This document shows positions 46,946-56,363 of a stretch of DNA of 64,000 bases, one piece after another. The stretch spans positions 1 to 64,000 of the forward strand of contig JACMLY010000170.1 of NCBI GenBank assembly GCA_014379345.1, in the 5' to 3' direction. The notes under the pieces are model-generated. The model saw only the letters and a program-made list of their open reading frames with translations. It made no database searches and was not told where the DNA came from. The position numbers and the translations under genes were made by a program. Source of the DNA: Chitinophagaceae bacterium. GTDB taxonomy: Bacteria; Bacteroidota; Bacteroidia; Chitinophagales; Chitinophagaceae. Position 1 is the first letter of the stretch. Every line of letters starts with the position of its first letter.

Positions 46946-47917
46946 TCAGGGATCAGTTTTAAGTGTATGTACAATAACCTCATCATCATACCTGAGCATC
47001 AGTAGTTGATCTTCCCAGTCTTCGGTATATTGAATGGTTTCGTTATTATAATGTTCTTTGATCAGCCACAGTGGATAGTTTGCACCTGCCCTGTAACTTA
47101 AAGGATAGCCGCCTCCAAAACGAGGGTTTATTTCAATTGCAATGATCCTTCCGGTGTTTTCATTTAAAAAAACCTGCACGGTTAAACAGCCTACAGCGCC
47201 TTCAATAAATCCAAGTTTCTCTTTTAAAAAAGAAACAATTGTGTTTTTGCATGTAAGTCCCTTATTTATTTCACCGGCTCTTACAAGCAATCTTTTTCGG
47301 GGAACTATGCATTTGACATGATTTGTCTTATCAAAGTACATATCAACCGTATACTCGGCGTGATTTTCCTTGTCGATATACTCCATGAACAAGAACTTTT
47401 CATTACTCAAATGAAAAGCGGTTAACTGTTCGGCTGATTCAATCAGGAAAGTATTTGCGCTCAGGCTACCATCATAAGGTTTGATAAAAAGGGGAAATTG
47501 TGGATTGGTTTTGTCGATGCTTCTTGGAACATCGATACCCCTTTGTTGAAAAACAAGATTTGTTTTGCGCTTATCCCTGCATTGTTCTATGAACGGCACA
47601 GACGATATAATTGCATGGATTTCTGCCTCGCAGAACCTGGCTTTATTTTGTGCCATGATCAGCAATTCTGTATCAATAGTCGGCACGATCATCGAAACCT
47701 TGTTATTGATGCAGATCTCAAGTAGCTGGTCAATATACAGCGGATCGGTCACCCTTCTTACCGTAAAATAGCCGTCTGATACATTGCAAGCCGCACTCAA
47801 TGCAGGGAACATGTCTGTAGTAAAGACCTTGTTTTCCGGATACAGTGTTTTGAGTTCTTTTTGAAAGGCCCTTACCAATGATACACGTTGCCCGGCCGAA
47901 GTAATAAGAATATTCAT
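46946..47917 (-). CDS. ATP-grasp enzyme (carbamoyl-phosphate synthase-like)
   Basis: 323 aa. It should join a carboxylate to an amine or other group using ATP through an acyl phosphate. The N-terminal Rossmann-like part has MNILITSAGQRVSLVRAF and IVPTIDTELLIM. The ATP-grasp domain shows FPLFIKPYDGSLSANTF (Lys and flexible loop), FLFMEYIDKENHAEYTVDM, and IIAIEINPRFGGGYPLS, whose Glu/Asn bind Mg. It starts 1 nt after the sugar transferase gene ends. In such loci these enzymes may attach an amino acid or other group to the glycan; here the substrate is not evident. Confidence 0.82.
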   Translation of the reverse strand: MNILITSAGQRVSLVRAFQKELKTLYPENKVFTTDMFPALSAACNVSDGYFTVRRVTDPLYIDQLLEICINNKVSMIVPTIDTELLIMAQNKARFCEAEIHAIISSVPFIEQCRDKRKTNLVFQQRGIDVPRSIDKTNPQFPLFIKPYDGSLSANTFLIESAEQLTAFHLSNEKFLFMEYIDKENHAEYTVDMYFDKTNHVKCIVPRKRLLVRAGEINKGLTCKNTIVSFLKEKLGFIEGAVGCLTVQVFLNENTGRIIAIEINPRFGGGYPLSYRAGANYPLWLIKEHYNNETIQYTEDWEDQLLMLRYDDEVIVHTLKTDP

Positions 47918-47918
47918 T

Positions 47919-48533
47919 TTAATTTTCTGCTCCTTTAAATACCGGCATGGTTGCGTGCCCCTGCTGGCTGATCCCTTCCGGCTTAATAATTTTTTTCAAT
48001 GTGAGAAGCAATATCCTGCTATCCAGCTTCAGGCTGAGGTTATCTACATACCACACGTCGAGTTCAAATTTCTTTTCCCAGCTTATGGCATTTCGTCCAT
48101 TCACCTGCGCCCAACCCGTAATGCCAGGTCTTACTTCATGCCGGCGGCCCTGGTGAGAACTATATAGCGGCAAATATTCAACCAGTAATGGCCTTGGGCC
48201 GATAAGGCTCATTTCTCCCATGATCACATTGATTAATTGAGGTATTTCGTCAAGAGATGTTTTGCGTATGAACTTTCCGAATGCGGTCAGTCTTTTTTCA
48301 TCCGGCAAAAGAATGCCCCCGGCATCTTTTTTGTCGTTCATGGTTTTGAATTTCACCAATAGGAAAATGCGACCATTCCTTCCCGGCCGGCGTTGGAAAA
48401 AAAAGGGTTTCCCTTCATTTGCAATAAAAAGAATGATGGCTGTAACCAGGAATAAGGGAAAAAGAACAATAAACGCAGGCACGCTTACTATCAGATCAAG
48501 TAGGCGCTTTATATAATTACGGTAAAATTTCAT
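47919..48533 (-). CDS. Initiating phosphoglycosyl transferase, monotopic PglC type
   Basis: 204 aa, the short form with one membrane-inserted helix (LLDLIVSVPAFIVLFPLFLV). It should transfer a phospho-sugar to undecaprenyl phosphate, the first step in assembling the repeat unit. PFFFQRRPGRNGRIFLLVKF, SLDEIPQLINVIMGEMSLIG (with the catalytic DE), PRPLL and PGITGWAQVNGRN are diagnostic. Its start lies 17 nt inside the end of the upstream GT4 gene, so the two are translationally close. The aminotransferase in the same run suggests an amino-sugar substrate. Confidence 0.92.
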   Translation of the reverse strand: MKFYRNYIKRLLDLIVSVPAFIVLFPLFLVTAIILFIANEGKPFFFQRRPGRNGRIFLLVKFKTMNDKKDAGGILLPDEKRLTAFGKFIRKTSLDEIPQLINVIMGEMSLIGPRPLLVEYLPLYSSHQGRRHEVRPGITGWAQVNGRNAISWEKKFELDVWYVDNLSLKLDSRILLLTLKKIIKPEGISQQGHATMPVFKGAEN

Positions 48534-49692
48534 GTTTGTTTAATTGATCCTGGTATTCACTTAGTAATATTTTCCAGAATTTATTTTGTTCGTAACGATC
48601 TAAGATCATTTTTCTTGCATTCGCTTTGAGGCTCAAGTATAAAGACTTATCGGTCATCAAAGCCAACATAGCATTGTGTAATGCATCGGCATTTTTTGCC
48701 GGAATTATTAAACCGTTTTTGCCATGTTCTATAATTTCATTGCATCCGTTTATATCTGTAACAATCGATGGAAGATGAAAACAACCCGCTTGCATGGGAA
48801 CATTTGGAAACCCTTCGCGATAGGAGGGAAATGCAAGCGCATGGCTTATCGCAAGATAGCAACGGATATCCTGCTGAAATCCCACATGTACCACATCTTT
48901 GTCCTGTTCTATAATGGTTTTGACTTTTGGGGATAGGGGGTCAAGCTCTTGTTCAAAAGGACCCACCAAGAGCAGCTTCACATCCGAATATGACTGCCTG
49001 AGCCTGGTGAAAGCTTCTATCAATTCTTCAATTCCCTTATCCTTCACCAGTCTGCCCACAAACAAAAATACAAACTGGCTATTGGTAATATTCAGTTTTC
49101 TTCTCAATTCGGCGGCAGAAGATTCCATATCCTCGCCCAATTGAAAAAAATCCATATCAATTCCATTACTGCTACCATCACCCAATACTTTTAATTTTAC
49201 CGGGGAACAATATCTGTTTTTAATGATGAAGCTTGCGAGATTCCTCGAGTTGGGGTAGACTTTTGTAGCGCAGGAGTAGGTGAGTCTTTCTGTAAATTCA
49301 AGAATTTTTTTCCTGAATCCTGTGCTTTCCATGAGGGGTAGCCCTGCTACAGTATGCATGCGGATGGGGATCCTGGCTAAACGACCGGCCATCATACCCA
49401 ATAAGCCTGCCTTGGGAGTATGTGTATGAACGATCTGGGGTCTTTCTTTTCTAAGCAAACGATATAACTGCCACAGGCCCTTCAGATCATTAACAGGCGT
49501 AATCGACCTTGTCATGGTAACCGGAACAGTTCTTATGCCCTCCTGGTCGGCCACTTCTTCGAGGGTCTTGCCAGGAGAAGAAACTCCGATCACTTCAAAA
49601 TGAGCGGACATGAATCTAAGCTGCTGGCGGAGCAATACTTTTAATGAAATAGGAACAGTCGTAATCCTAATCAGCTTTTTCTTCGGTTCCAT
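48517..49692 (-). CDS. GT4 family glycosyltransferase
   Basis: 391 aa, GT-B fold. The acceptor half has PQIVHTHTPKAGLLGMMAGR and the donor half has FLFVGRLVKDKGIEELIEAF, HALAFPSYREGFPNVPMQAG (with the E-x7-type motif partly changed) and NEIIEHGKNGLIIPA. It probably adds the second sugar after the initiating transferase, as the gene order and the PglA/PglC parallel suggest. It begins 22 nt after asnB and overlaps the next gene by 17 nt. Confidence 0.87.
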   Translation of the reverse strand: MEPKKKLIRITTVPISLKVLLRQQLRFMSAHFEVIGVSSPGKTLEEVADQEGIRTVPVTMTRSITPVNDLKGLWQLYRLLRKERPQIVHTHTPKAGLLGMMAGRLARIPIRMHTVAGLPLMESTGFRKKILEFTERLTYSCATKVYPNSRNLASFIIKNRYCSPVKLKVLGDGSSNGIDMDFFQLGEDMESSAAELRRKLNITNSQFVFLFVGRLVKDKGIEELIEAFTRLRQSYSDVKLLLVGPFEQELDPLSPKVKTIIEQDKDVVHVGFQQDIRCYLAISHALAFPSYREGFPNVPMQAGCFHLPSIVTDINGCNEIIEHGKNGLIIPAKNADALHNAMLALMTDKSLYLSLKANARKMILDRYEQNKFWKILLSEYQDQLNKHEILP

Positions 49693-49714
49693 GAATCTGT
49701 AACGTAAAAGATGA

Positions 49715-51595
49715 TTAAGAATATAGCTGATTGGCTTCTAAACTGCGAGTTGTTTTTTTTGTTGTTTGTTTATGCCATACTTCCAGGCACAAAATGCTGT
49801 ATAACATTTTCGCACGCTTTTCGTCAGAAATATTGACGCGCCTGTTATAGAGATCTGTCACAAACTCTTTATCAATGAAGCCAGGGTATAAGGAATCGGA
49901 GGAAAATAAATGATCCTGCAGTATTTCTTTCAGGTCATTATCGATCCATAGCTTTAAAGGAACCTCAAATCCACGTTTAGGCTGGTTGATGAGTTCTTCG
50001 GGCAAATATTTTTTTGCCAGGGTGCGAAGCAAATATTTTGTTGTAACGCCCCTGATTTTATATTTATCAGCGATCGATGGCGCAAATTCAAGTATTTCCT
50101 TAGCCAAAAAAGGGCTGCGGCCCTCCAATGAATGTGCCATGGTTGCGATATCCATTTTTGGAAGCAGGGCTCCGAAAAGGATGGCATTGAAGTCGGCTAG
50201 CAATATTTTTTGTAATCCCGTGATGTTTAGCGCTTTAATATCCCTGAGCATTGAACGGATCGCTGTTAGTTCCGGTGCTTTTAGAAAAGCATCTTCATGA
50301 CCCACAAACAAATCGGATGTAGCAGCCGCGTACATTTTCACCACATCTTTATAAGAGGCAAACTCCATCAGGCGGTATATATAATTGTATGAGCTCTTTT
50401 TTTCATGCGCTACCGGCAGAACAGAAGACATTGCGCCAATCAGTTTTCCAATATATTTATTGGAAGAAAAAAAATCAAAATGCCTGAAAGGAACATATCT
50501 GCGATATCCCCCGAATAATTCGTCGGCGCCATCTCCGTTCAAAACAACCGTTATATGTTCTTTTGCTGCTTCTGCCACGTAATAGCTGGGGATAGCAGAA
50601 TCATCTGAAAAAGGCTCGCCATAATTACCTATTATCTTTTCGAAATCATTTCTCAAATGATCGAATGATATATCGATCGGGGTATGAACGGTGTGGTATT
50701 TTTGAGCTACCTGAAGTGCCAGTTCAGATTCGTCGTAGGCGCCCGGCATGCGTACCGTGAAAGTTTTCAAATTGTTGCCAGAGTTGGACGCAATAGCTGT
50801 AACCAATCCGCTGTCGATCCCCCCGCTAAGGAATGCACCCACTTCAACATCAGAGCTTTCAAGCCGGCTCTTAACAGCATTGTTCAGTTTAATGTCTAAT
50901 TGTTCCAGCGCTTCGTTTTCGCTTAAAACAATTTTCTTATTATAGACCAACGCGATGTCAAACCATTTTTCAGTTTTCTGTTTTTGAGTGAGCAAATCAA
51001 TTTGATGATAGCTGCCATTCTCCAGTTCCCAAACATTATCATAAGGCGTTTGGTTCCTGAAATTGTACCCAAGATACAAGTAGTCACTCACCGCCGATTT
51101 GTTTATCGCCGGGCGTACTATCTGGTTCAGCACATTGAGTTCGGAGGAAAATACAAGACTGCTATCTTTCTGCCATATGAACAATGGCTTCTTGCCGGCC
51201 CTGTCTCTAACTAAAAAAACTTTTTGTGCATTTGTGTCATATAAACAGAATGCAAACATTCCGTCGAATTCTTCCAGCATCTTCATTCCTATTCTCTCAT
51301 ACAATAACAGCATGGTCATGGTGTCGGACCTGGAAGAATGATTCAGATTATATTTTTTTCTAAGCTCGAGATGGTTATAGATTTCTCCATTAAAGGAAAT
51401 ATAAAGTCCATTATGAATCATTGGCTGACGGCCGCTTTCCGTCAAATCCTGGATGGCTAATCTGGTATGGATAAGTTCTACATTGTTCTTTGCAATATAA
51501 TTTTGCTGGTCTGGACCACGATGCGTCAATTCTTTTAAAATAATATCAGACTCATTTTTGATATTATAATTGATGGTTCCAAATATTCCGCACAC
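49715..51595 (-). CDS. asnB: Asparagine synthase-like glutamine amidotransferase
   Basis: 626 aa, close to the usual AsnB length. The N-terminal class II glutaminase begins MCGIFGTINYN, with Cys2 as nucleophile; the start codon is GTG (51593-51595), and the catalytic Cys directly after it decides this start. RLAIQDLTESGRQP and SFNGEIYNH complete that domain. The synthetase half has EVGAFLSGGIDSGLVTAIAS (PP-loop), NGDGADELFGGYRRY and SLEGRSPFLAKEIL. In polysaccharide loci such enzymes often amidate uronic acids, so this may not make free asparagine. Confidence 0.88.
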   Translation of the reverse strand: MCGIFGTINYNIKNESDIILKELTHRGPDQQNYIAKNNVELIHTRLAIQDLTESGRQPMIHNGLYISFNGEIYNHLELRKKYNLNHSSRSDTMTMLLLYERIGMKMLEEFDGMFAFCLYDTNAQKVFLVRDRAGKKPLFIWQKDSSLVFSSELNVLNQIVRPAINKSAVSDYLYLGYNFRNQTPYDNVWELENGSYHQIDLLTQKQKTEKWFDIALVYNKKIVLSENEALEQLDIKLNNAVKSRLESSDVEVGAFLSGGIDSGLVTAIASNSGNNLKTFTVRMPGAYDESELALQVAQKYHTVHTPIDISFDHLRNDFEKIIGNYGEPFSDDSAIPSYYVAEAAKEHITVVLNGDGADELFGGYRRYVPFRHFDFFSSNKYIGKLIGAMSSVLPVAHEKKSSYNYIYRLMEFASYKDVVKMYAAATSDLFVGHEDAFLKAPELTAIRSMLRDIKALNITGLQKILLADFNAILFGALLPKMDIATMAHSLEGRSPFLAKEILEFAPSIADKYKIRGVTTKYLLRTLAKKYLPEELINQPKRGFEVPLKLWIDNDLKEILQDHLFSSDSLYPGFIDKEFVTDLYNRRVNISDEKRAKMLYSILCLEVWHKQTTKKTTRSLEANQLYS

Positions 51596-51662
51596 AAGTT
51601 TGAGTTTTAATGAAGAGTTTGAGTACTACTATTGTTGTTGTTAACTGCATCTTGACGGTTTA

Positions 51663-51732
51663 CACGAAGGCACTAAACCACTAACATATTGTTGGTGCAC
51701 TGTTTTATCCTTTGTGTCTTTGTGTCTTAGTG
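51663..51732 (+). repeat. Imperfect hairpin with 8-nt reiterated arms (CACTAAG word)
   Basis: The left arm CACGAAGG CACTAAAC CACTAA (51663-51684) and right arm TTTGTGTC TTTGTGTC TTAGTG (51711-51732) are both 8-nt tandems and inverse to each other, matching at 16 of 22 positions by eye. The element lies in the divergent asnB/GNAT region. The rest of 51596-51947 shows no gene and no clear promoter. Confidence 0.75.
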
Positions 51733-51947
51733 GCCAAAGCATACTACACATGACACTGGTTATCTGATATCCGGGAATTTATTGTAAAACCGGTCATTAC
51801 CCGAAAATATAAATTCCGGATTTAATATCATAAAGTAAAAAGAACAGCGTTGCCTTTTTGGAAATCGCAGGTATTCCTTTAAGTTTATAATATTATTGAA
51901 GGCCAATTGCATCTTCGTGATAACGAATACTACTAAAAAAATATTTA

Positions 51948-52952
51948 ATGATACTCAGAGCGGCCACTCAAACCGATAAGCCTGCTATTATTGAACTTCT
52001 TAAGCTATCGTTGGGCGAATCCGTTATTCCTATCACCGAAAAATTCTGGTTATGGAAACACGAACAAAACGCTTTTGGCCCTTCTTTCGTGCTTTTAGCC
52101 CAGGAAAATGATGAAATTATAGGTGTACGCGCCTTTATGCAATGGCATTGGCTCTGGAATGGAAAGATGTACAAAGCTATCAGGGCGGTGGATACTGCGA
52201 CCCATCCCTCCCACCAGGGAAAGGGTATTTTTAAGAAACTCACACTTCAACAAGTTGAAAAATGCAAACAGCAGGGCATTCATTTTGTGTTCAACACACC
52301 CAATGAACAAAGTATGCCCGGCTACTTGAAGATGGGATGGGAAAAACAGGGCCGTATGCCACTCAAACTTAAATTCACAAGACCCATCTCTTTAGGATAC
52401 TCCAAATTTTTTGACAAGGAAAAATATGCTGAATCTGTAAACGAAGATCTTTCGCCAGGTCAGCAATGGGATGGAAATATCATTGGCCTGTTCAATTCGT
52501 ATAACCAACCTGCAACGGACTTTATCAGAACATCTATTACCGGCGAATATATTTCATGGCGCTACGCTGAAAACCCCTTGTACAGGTACAATTATTTTAC
52601 TGATGGAAAAAATTATGTATTGGTCAGCCGAATCAAGAATCATTCGTTCACAAGGGAATTGCGCATAGTCGATTTTATTTTGTTGAATGAACAGGCTAAG
52701 AACCGTTCCGTGAACTCTCATATGAAAAAAGAAGTGCTGGACTTTGCCAAAAAATATAAAATCGATTTCATCTCTTTTTCAGGCCAGCAGTATTTATTCA
52801 ACAAATCCTATTTCCAATGGATGGGCATAATCCCTGTTCGCACATTGGGACCGCTTGTAACGGTAAGGGATTTAAATATGCAGGAACAATTTGCCGGGTT
52901 ATTGGATATAAAAAATTGGAACTACAGCCTGGGAGATATGGAGCTTTTTTAG
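51948..52952 (+). CDS. GNAT-family N-acetyltransferase
   Basis: 334 aa. The N-terminal GNAT fold begins MILRAATQTDKPAIIELLKL. The acetyl-CoA site appears in AVDTATHPSHQGKGIFKKLT (the Q-x-x-G-x-G/A type loop), followed by FVFNTPNEQSMPGYLKMGWE. The second half (about 145-330) resembles the partner half of two-domain acetyltransferases found in polysaccharide loci. It is the only plus-strand gene in the locus and converges on the deacetylase, 15 nt apart. An acetyltransferase facing a deacetylase suggests they set the acetylation of the glycan, which is inferred. Confidence 0.8.
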   Translation: MILRAATQTDKPAIIELLKLSLGESVIPITEKFWLWKHEQNAFGPSFVLLAQENDEIIGVRAFMQWHWLWNGKMYKAIRAVDTATHPSHQGKGIFKKLTLQQVEKCKQQGIHFVFNTPNEQSMPGYLKMGWEKQGRMPLKLKFTRPISLGYSKFFDKEKYAESVNEDLSPGQQWDGNIIGLFNSYNQPATDFIRTSITGEYISWRYAENPLYRYNYFTDGKNYVLVSRIKNHSFTRELRIVDFILLNEQAKNRSVNSHMKKEVLDFAKKYKIDFISFSGQQYLFNKSYFQWMGIIPVRTLGPLVTVRDLNMQEQFAGLLDIKNWNYSLGDMELF

Positions 52953-52967
52953 AACAAGGGATCCATA

Positions 52968-53942
52968 TCAATTAAGCATCGAAGTATATTCACCCATATT
53001 CCAACTTTTCATACCAAATCTTGTTTTCATTTTTTGAAAATGACTGAGCAATATTTCCAGCTGGTTCAAATTTTGTTCAGGATAGTAACCAAAGTTTTCA
53101 GGATGCCACCATAGGTGATAGCATTCTTTCTTTTTTGCAGCAACTGCCATTTCATTCATCACCCTTCTCACATGCATTGTATTTGCTAATTGAAGTTTCG
53201 GCTGCCAGGGTCTTAAAAACCTGCTTGCAGGCAATTGAATTGGTTCGTTCGGGTTTATTCTTATTGATTGTAACGGATAAGATGTCCGCTTACCAAGTGG
53301 GAGATAGGCATCGCCCGTACGAAGCACTTTCCTCAACATCCCGGAACGGCTATCAGGTATTGGCTTCCAAAACCAATCTTCCGGATTAGAACGCACTACT
53401 TTTATCCCTTTTCGATAACAGATATCCAGAAATTGCGGCTCAAATTGATTTCTTGGAAACACAAGTGATACAAGATCTTTATTGAACTTACTAGCGGCTT
53501 TTTCAACGGCCGCCAGATCTGCTTCGAATGCTTTGGGATTTTGTTCAGGTTCCAGGCAATAGTAATGTGCAAATGTATGGGTGCCTAGTTCCTGCCCGGC
53601 AAACTGAAGTATTTCCCTGATTGTTTCAGGGGCAAAATGAGCCCAGCTATACTGATCTGCCAGTCCATTTTTTTTGGCATAGATGTACGCCGAATACATT
53701 TCGTTGGAAAAGGAAGGCTGGGTGTCAGGTTTTAATTCTGCCCACTCGTTAGCATCCTTTGCGAACAAAGAGCCTACGGTTGCCCATGTTACATGAATTT
53801 CATATTTAGTGAAAAGCCGCAGCAGCTTTGGAATAATATCTATTGTGTTTACATAGCATGCTTTCTGCAGATCCCTGTCTTTTTTGTCAAAAACTCCCCA
53901 ATGCAGTTCGAAATCGAGCGATATTGTAAAAATACCTTCCAT
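52968..53942 (-). CDS. Polysaccharide deacetylase (NodB/CE4-like)
   Basis: 324 aa. ISLDFELHWGVFDKKD holds the metal-binding Asp/Glu, ELGTHTFAHYYC supplies the HxxxH metal ligands, and LVFPRNQFEPQFLDIC and WWHPENFGY are later active-site motifs of the family. No signal peptide is present, so it may act in the cytoplasm on a lipid-linked intermediate or sugar, or leave by another route. The ATG at 53942 shares a base with the stop of the upstream polymerase-like gene; the TTG at 53945 used in the ORF track is less likely. Confidence 0.87.
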   Translation of the reverse strand: MEGIFTISLDFELHWGVFDKKDRDLQKACYVNTIDIIPKLLRLFTKYEIHVTWATVGSLFAKDANEWAELKPDTQPSFSNEMYSAYIYAKKNGLADQYSWAHFAPETIREILQFAGQELGTHTFAHYYCLEPEQNPKAFEADLAAVEKAASKFNKDLVSLVFPRNQFEPQFLDICYRKGIKVVRSNPEDWFWKPIPDSRSGMLRKVLRTGDAYLPLGKRTSYPLQSIRINPNEPIQLPASRFLRPWQPKLQLANTMHVRRVMNEMAVAAKKKECYHLWWHPENFGYYPEQNLNQLEILLSHFQKMKTRFGMKSWNMGEYTSMLN

Positions 53943-55162
53943 CAAATTGGGAACGATATGCCTGGCACTTTTCGAAGTGGGCTTTTTTTCCTTTTTACGA
54001 ATCGGAGTTGTTTATAGTCCATAAAGGAAAGAACTATAAAAACTAAAAAATACATGATCATTGTCTTTTGGCGAATGATTAGTCCCAGATTCGACAACGT
54101 ACTACACATGGCTACTGACACGCCAAGAAAAACTACAAGGCTTGCTTTTACAAGAGAAGTACCTGATGAAACGAAATGTATAAATTTCTTATTGAATAAT
54201 GGGAGAGTCAACATGATATAGAAAGTATTCTCGATAGATACCATTATGCCAGGTAGGGAAGGTGCATCGAAGAATAGAGGACGGTACCAGAATGTGATCA
54301 GCTTTAGAACGAAAGGGTAACTTGATATGTCGAGCCCGGAACCTGATTTGGAAAGATCTGAGGCACGTTTAGCACTTGTCTCATCAAAACTCCCTATTAA
54401 ATTTTCACTATCCAAACCTCCGAATTCAAGTATTTTATCATAGAGCAACAATACGGCAACGGCACTTCCTGCAAATACCAGTAATTTTTGATACATAGGA
54501 ATTTTCTGCCTGCCCGTCACCAGCCCGAGGATGATCGCTACAGACAACACCAGGAATATATGTGGCCGAACATGATATACAATAAGTAAACCCAGTATCA
54601 GGGCTGTTTTTCGGGCCGTAAGCCGGCTAAGACCATACGTTGCCAGGGCCACGCCTAAAAAAATGATAGAGCCCTTTCCCAATGAGCTCGTCCAATAGTG
54701 CATATTGGGAAGAAAAAGTATTAAGGTTGTAAGATCGACGCCCTGCCAAACATGCTTGAAACGAATGTTTTCTTTGATGAAAATATAAAAATATATAAAC
54801 CCCCAATAACCCATCCAGGCAAACAACACCATCATCATTTCATAACCAAAGAAAAAATAATTAACAAAGGGATACGATATAAAATGAATGAATTTGGTGC
54901 TCGTATCGTAAGCTTCAAACCAGCCAGTATAGGCCAGTTGCGTATACTTAAAGTACGCTACAGAATCCGAAGCTGCACCCATGATCGTGATATAATACAC
55001 CATGGCGAATAAGGCATGGTACCAATACAGGCCCTTCATCAAATCAATGTTAAGCCAGGGATGACGTTGTTTGAACTTCTTTAAAATTGGAAGACTAACG
55101 AAAAATAGCACTAATATCAGGACAAATGCGCTGATTAAACCGCTTAGAGATACACTAATCAT
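53942..55162 (-). CDS. Polytopic membrane protein, candidate polysaccharide polymerase (EpsG/Wzy-like)
   Basis: 406 aa with about ten hydrophobic helices. Its content resembles EpsG-type proteins: MGYWGFIYFYIFI in the middle region, a PNMHYWTSSLGKGSIIFLG segment, YHVRPHIFL, and a large loop (about 245-295) between late helices. Its position among glycosyltransferase genes and the lack of any other polymerase candidate in the window make it the best Wzy candidate. It overlaps the upstream GT4 gene by 4 nt (ATGA) and the deacetylase start by 1 nt. Confidence 0.7.
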   Translation of the reverse strand: MISVSLSGLISAFVLILVLFFVSLPILKKFKQRHPWLNIDLMKGLYWYHALFAMVYYITIMGAASDSVAYFKYTQLAYTGWFEAYDTSTKFIHFISYPFVNYFFFGYEMMMVLFAWMGYWGFIYFYIFIKENIRFKHVWQGVDLTTLILFLPNMHYWTSSLGKGSIIFLGVALATYGLSRLTARKTALILGLLIVYHVRPHIFLVLSVAIILGLVTGRQKIPMYQKLLVFAGSAVAVLLLYDKILEFGGLDSENLIGSFDETSAKRASDLSKSGSGLDISSYPFVLKLITFWYRPLFFDAPSLPGIMVSIENTFYIMLTLPLFNKKFIHFVSSGTSLVKASLVVFLGVSVAMCSTLSNLGLIIRQKTMIMYFLVFIVLSFMDYKQLRFVKRKKSPLRKVPGISFPI

Positions 55163-56334
55163 GACTGGTTATTGAGAGCATTTTCATAAATATTTTCGAG
55201 TTCATTTACCATCTTCTGCAGGCTGAAGCGTTTAACCACGGTTTCACGCGCGGCTTCTCCCAACTGCCGAATGTCTGCCGGATTCTCAAGGTAACTGTCT
55301 AATTTTTGTATTAGTAGCATTGGCTCGGTTGTGGGCGCCAGTAAGCCATTCTTACCATCAGTTATTAATTCGGGTATACCTCCGGCATCCGTGCAAACGG
55401 GCATGCAGCCCATGCTCATTGCTTCCAGTAAAGCTATAGGAAGGCCTTCAAATTCTGAGCTCATCATGAAAACGTTGAATGCTTTCAGATAAGGCCGTAT
55501 CTCAGATTGCAAACCTGCAAAATGCACATGACCTTCCATTTGCAGTTCCCGTGCTTTTTGATGCAAATCATCCTTTAATGGCCCATCACCCACGATTATA
55601 AAGGTGCATTGGGGATGGTTTCTCAGTAATTGCTGGGCGATCTCCAGCCAAATATTCAACCGCTTTTGCGCCCTGAACACGCAAACGATCCCTATAACGA
55701 TCGCATCATGGGAAATATTCAATTCTTTTCGTATGTTTCTTTTGACCGATATTGAATTTGAGAATTTTTCGGTGTTAATGCCGTTCAGCACCACCTCTAC
55801 TTTCGGGTAACTTTTACCGTAATTCGCCTTAATTGAATTTTCAACGTCTTTTGAAACCGCGATGACTTTATGCTGGCTTGAAAAACTAAGCTTGTTTAAA
55901 TGGTAGGTTAATTTGTGGTAATGCTCCCAGGTATTGTGCTCGGTATAAATAACGGGAACTTTTCTTATTTTTCCTACCAGTCTTCCTACAATGCCGGCCC
56001 ATGGCAAATGACAATGTATTAATTGGATCTTGTGCTCTTTCACGTAGGCCATTATTTTTCGCGCCGTTAATAAGATCTCAATATTGTTTTTTGCTGCCAT
56101 ACACACAACAGTTCCTCCTTCTTCCTTTATTTGCTCAACCATCTGGTCTTTCCATGGAAGAAAATAAATGTAATGGAACTGGTATTTTGTCTTATCATGT
56201 TTATGTAATGTTTCTGGCAGTAAAGTTTCTGCACCACCCCGGCCAAGAGATTTAATAATATGGAGAACTGGAATGGAGGCTTCTTCCTGAGTCACGGGAA
56301 AATGTTTTATTCTTCTTTTGATCAACGTCTTCAT
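55159..56334 (-). CDS. GT4 family glycosyltransferase
   Basis: 391 aa, GT-B fold. HIIKSLGRGGAETLLPET binds the acceptor side; IQLIHCHLPWAGIVGRLVG follows. The donor half has VCVFRAQKRLNIWLEIAQQL, FIIVGDGPLKDDLHQKAREL and VFMMSSEFEGLPIALLEAMS with the E-x7-E motif, then PELITDGKNGLLAP. It heads a tight group with the polymerase candidate (4-nt overlap) and follows another GT4 by 29 nt. Confidence 0.88.
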   Translation of the reverse strand: MKTLIKRRIKHFPVTQEEASIPVLHIIKSLGRGGAETLLPETLHKHDKTKYQFHYIYFLPWKDQMVEQIKEEGGTVVCMAAKNNIEILLTARKIMAYVKEHKIQLIHCHLPWAGIVGRLVGKIRKVPVIYTEHNTWEHYHKLTYHLNKLSFSSQHKVIAVSKDVENSIKANYGKSYPKVEVVLNGINTEKFSNSISVKRNIRKELNISHDAIVIGIVCVFRAQKRLNIWLEIAQQLLRNHPQCTFIIVGDGPLKDDLHQKARELQMEGHVHFAGLQSEIRPYLKAFNVFMMSSEFEGLPIALLEAMSMGCMPVCTDAGGIPELITDGKNGLLAPTTEPMLLIQKLDSYLENPADIRQLGEAARETVVKRFSLQKMVNELENIYENALNNQS

Positions 56335-56363
56335 ATGTAAGCGGGATAAGTTAAAAATTCAGA

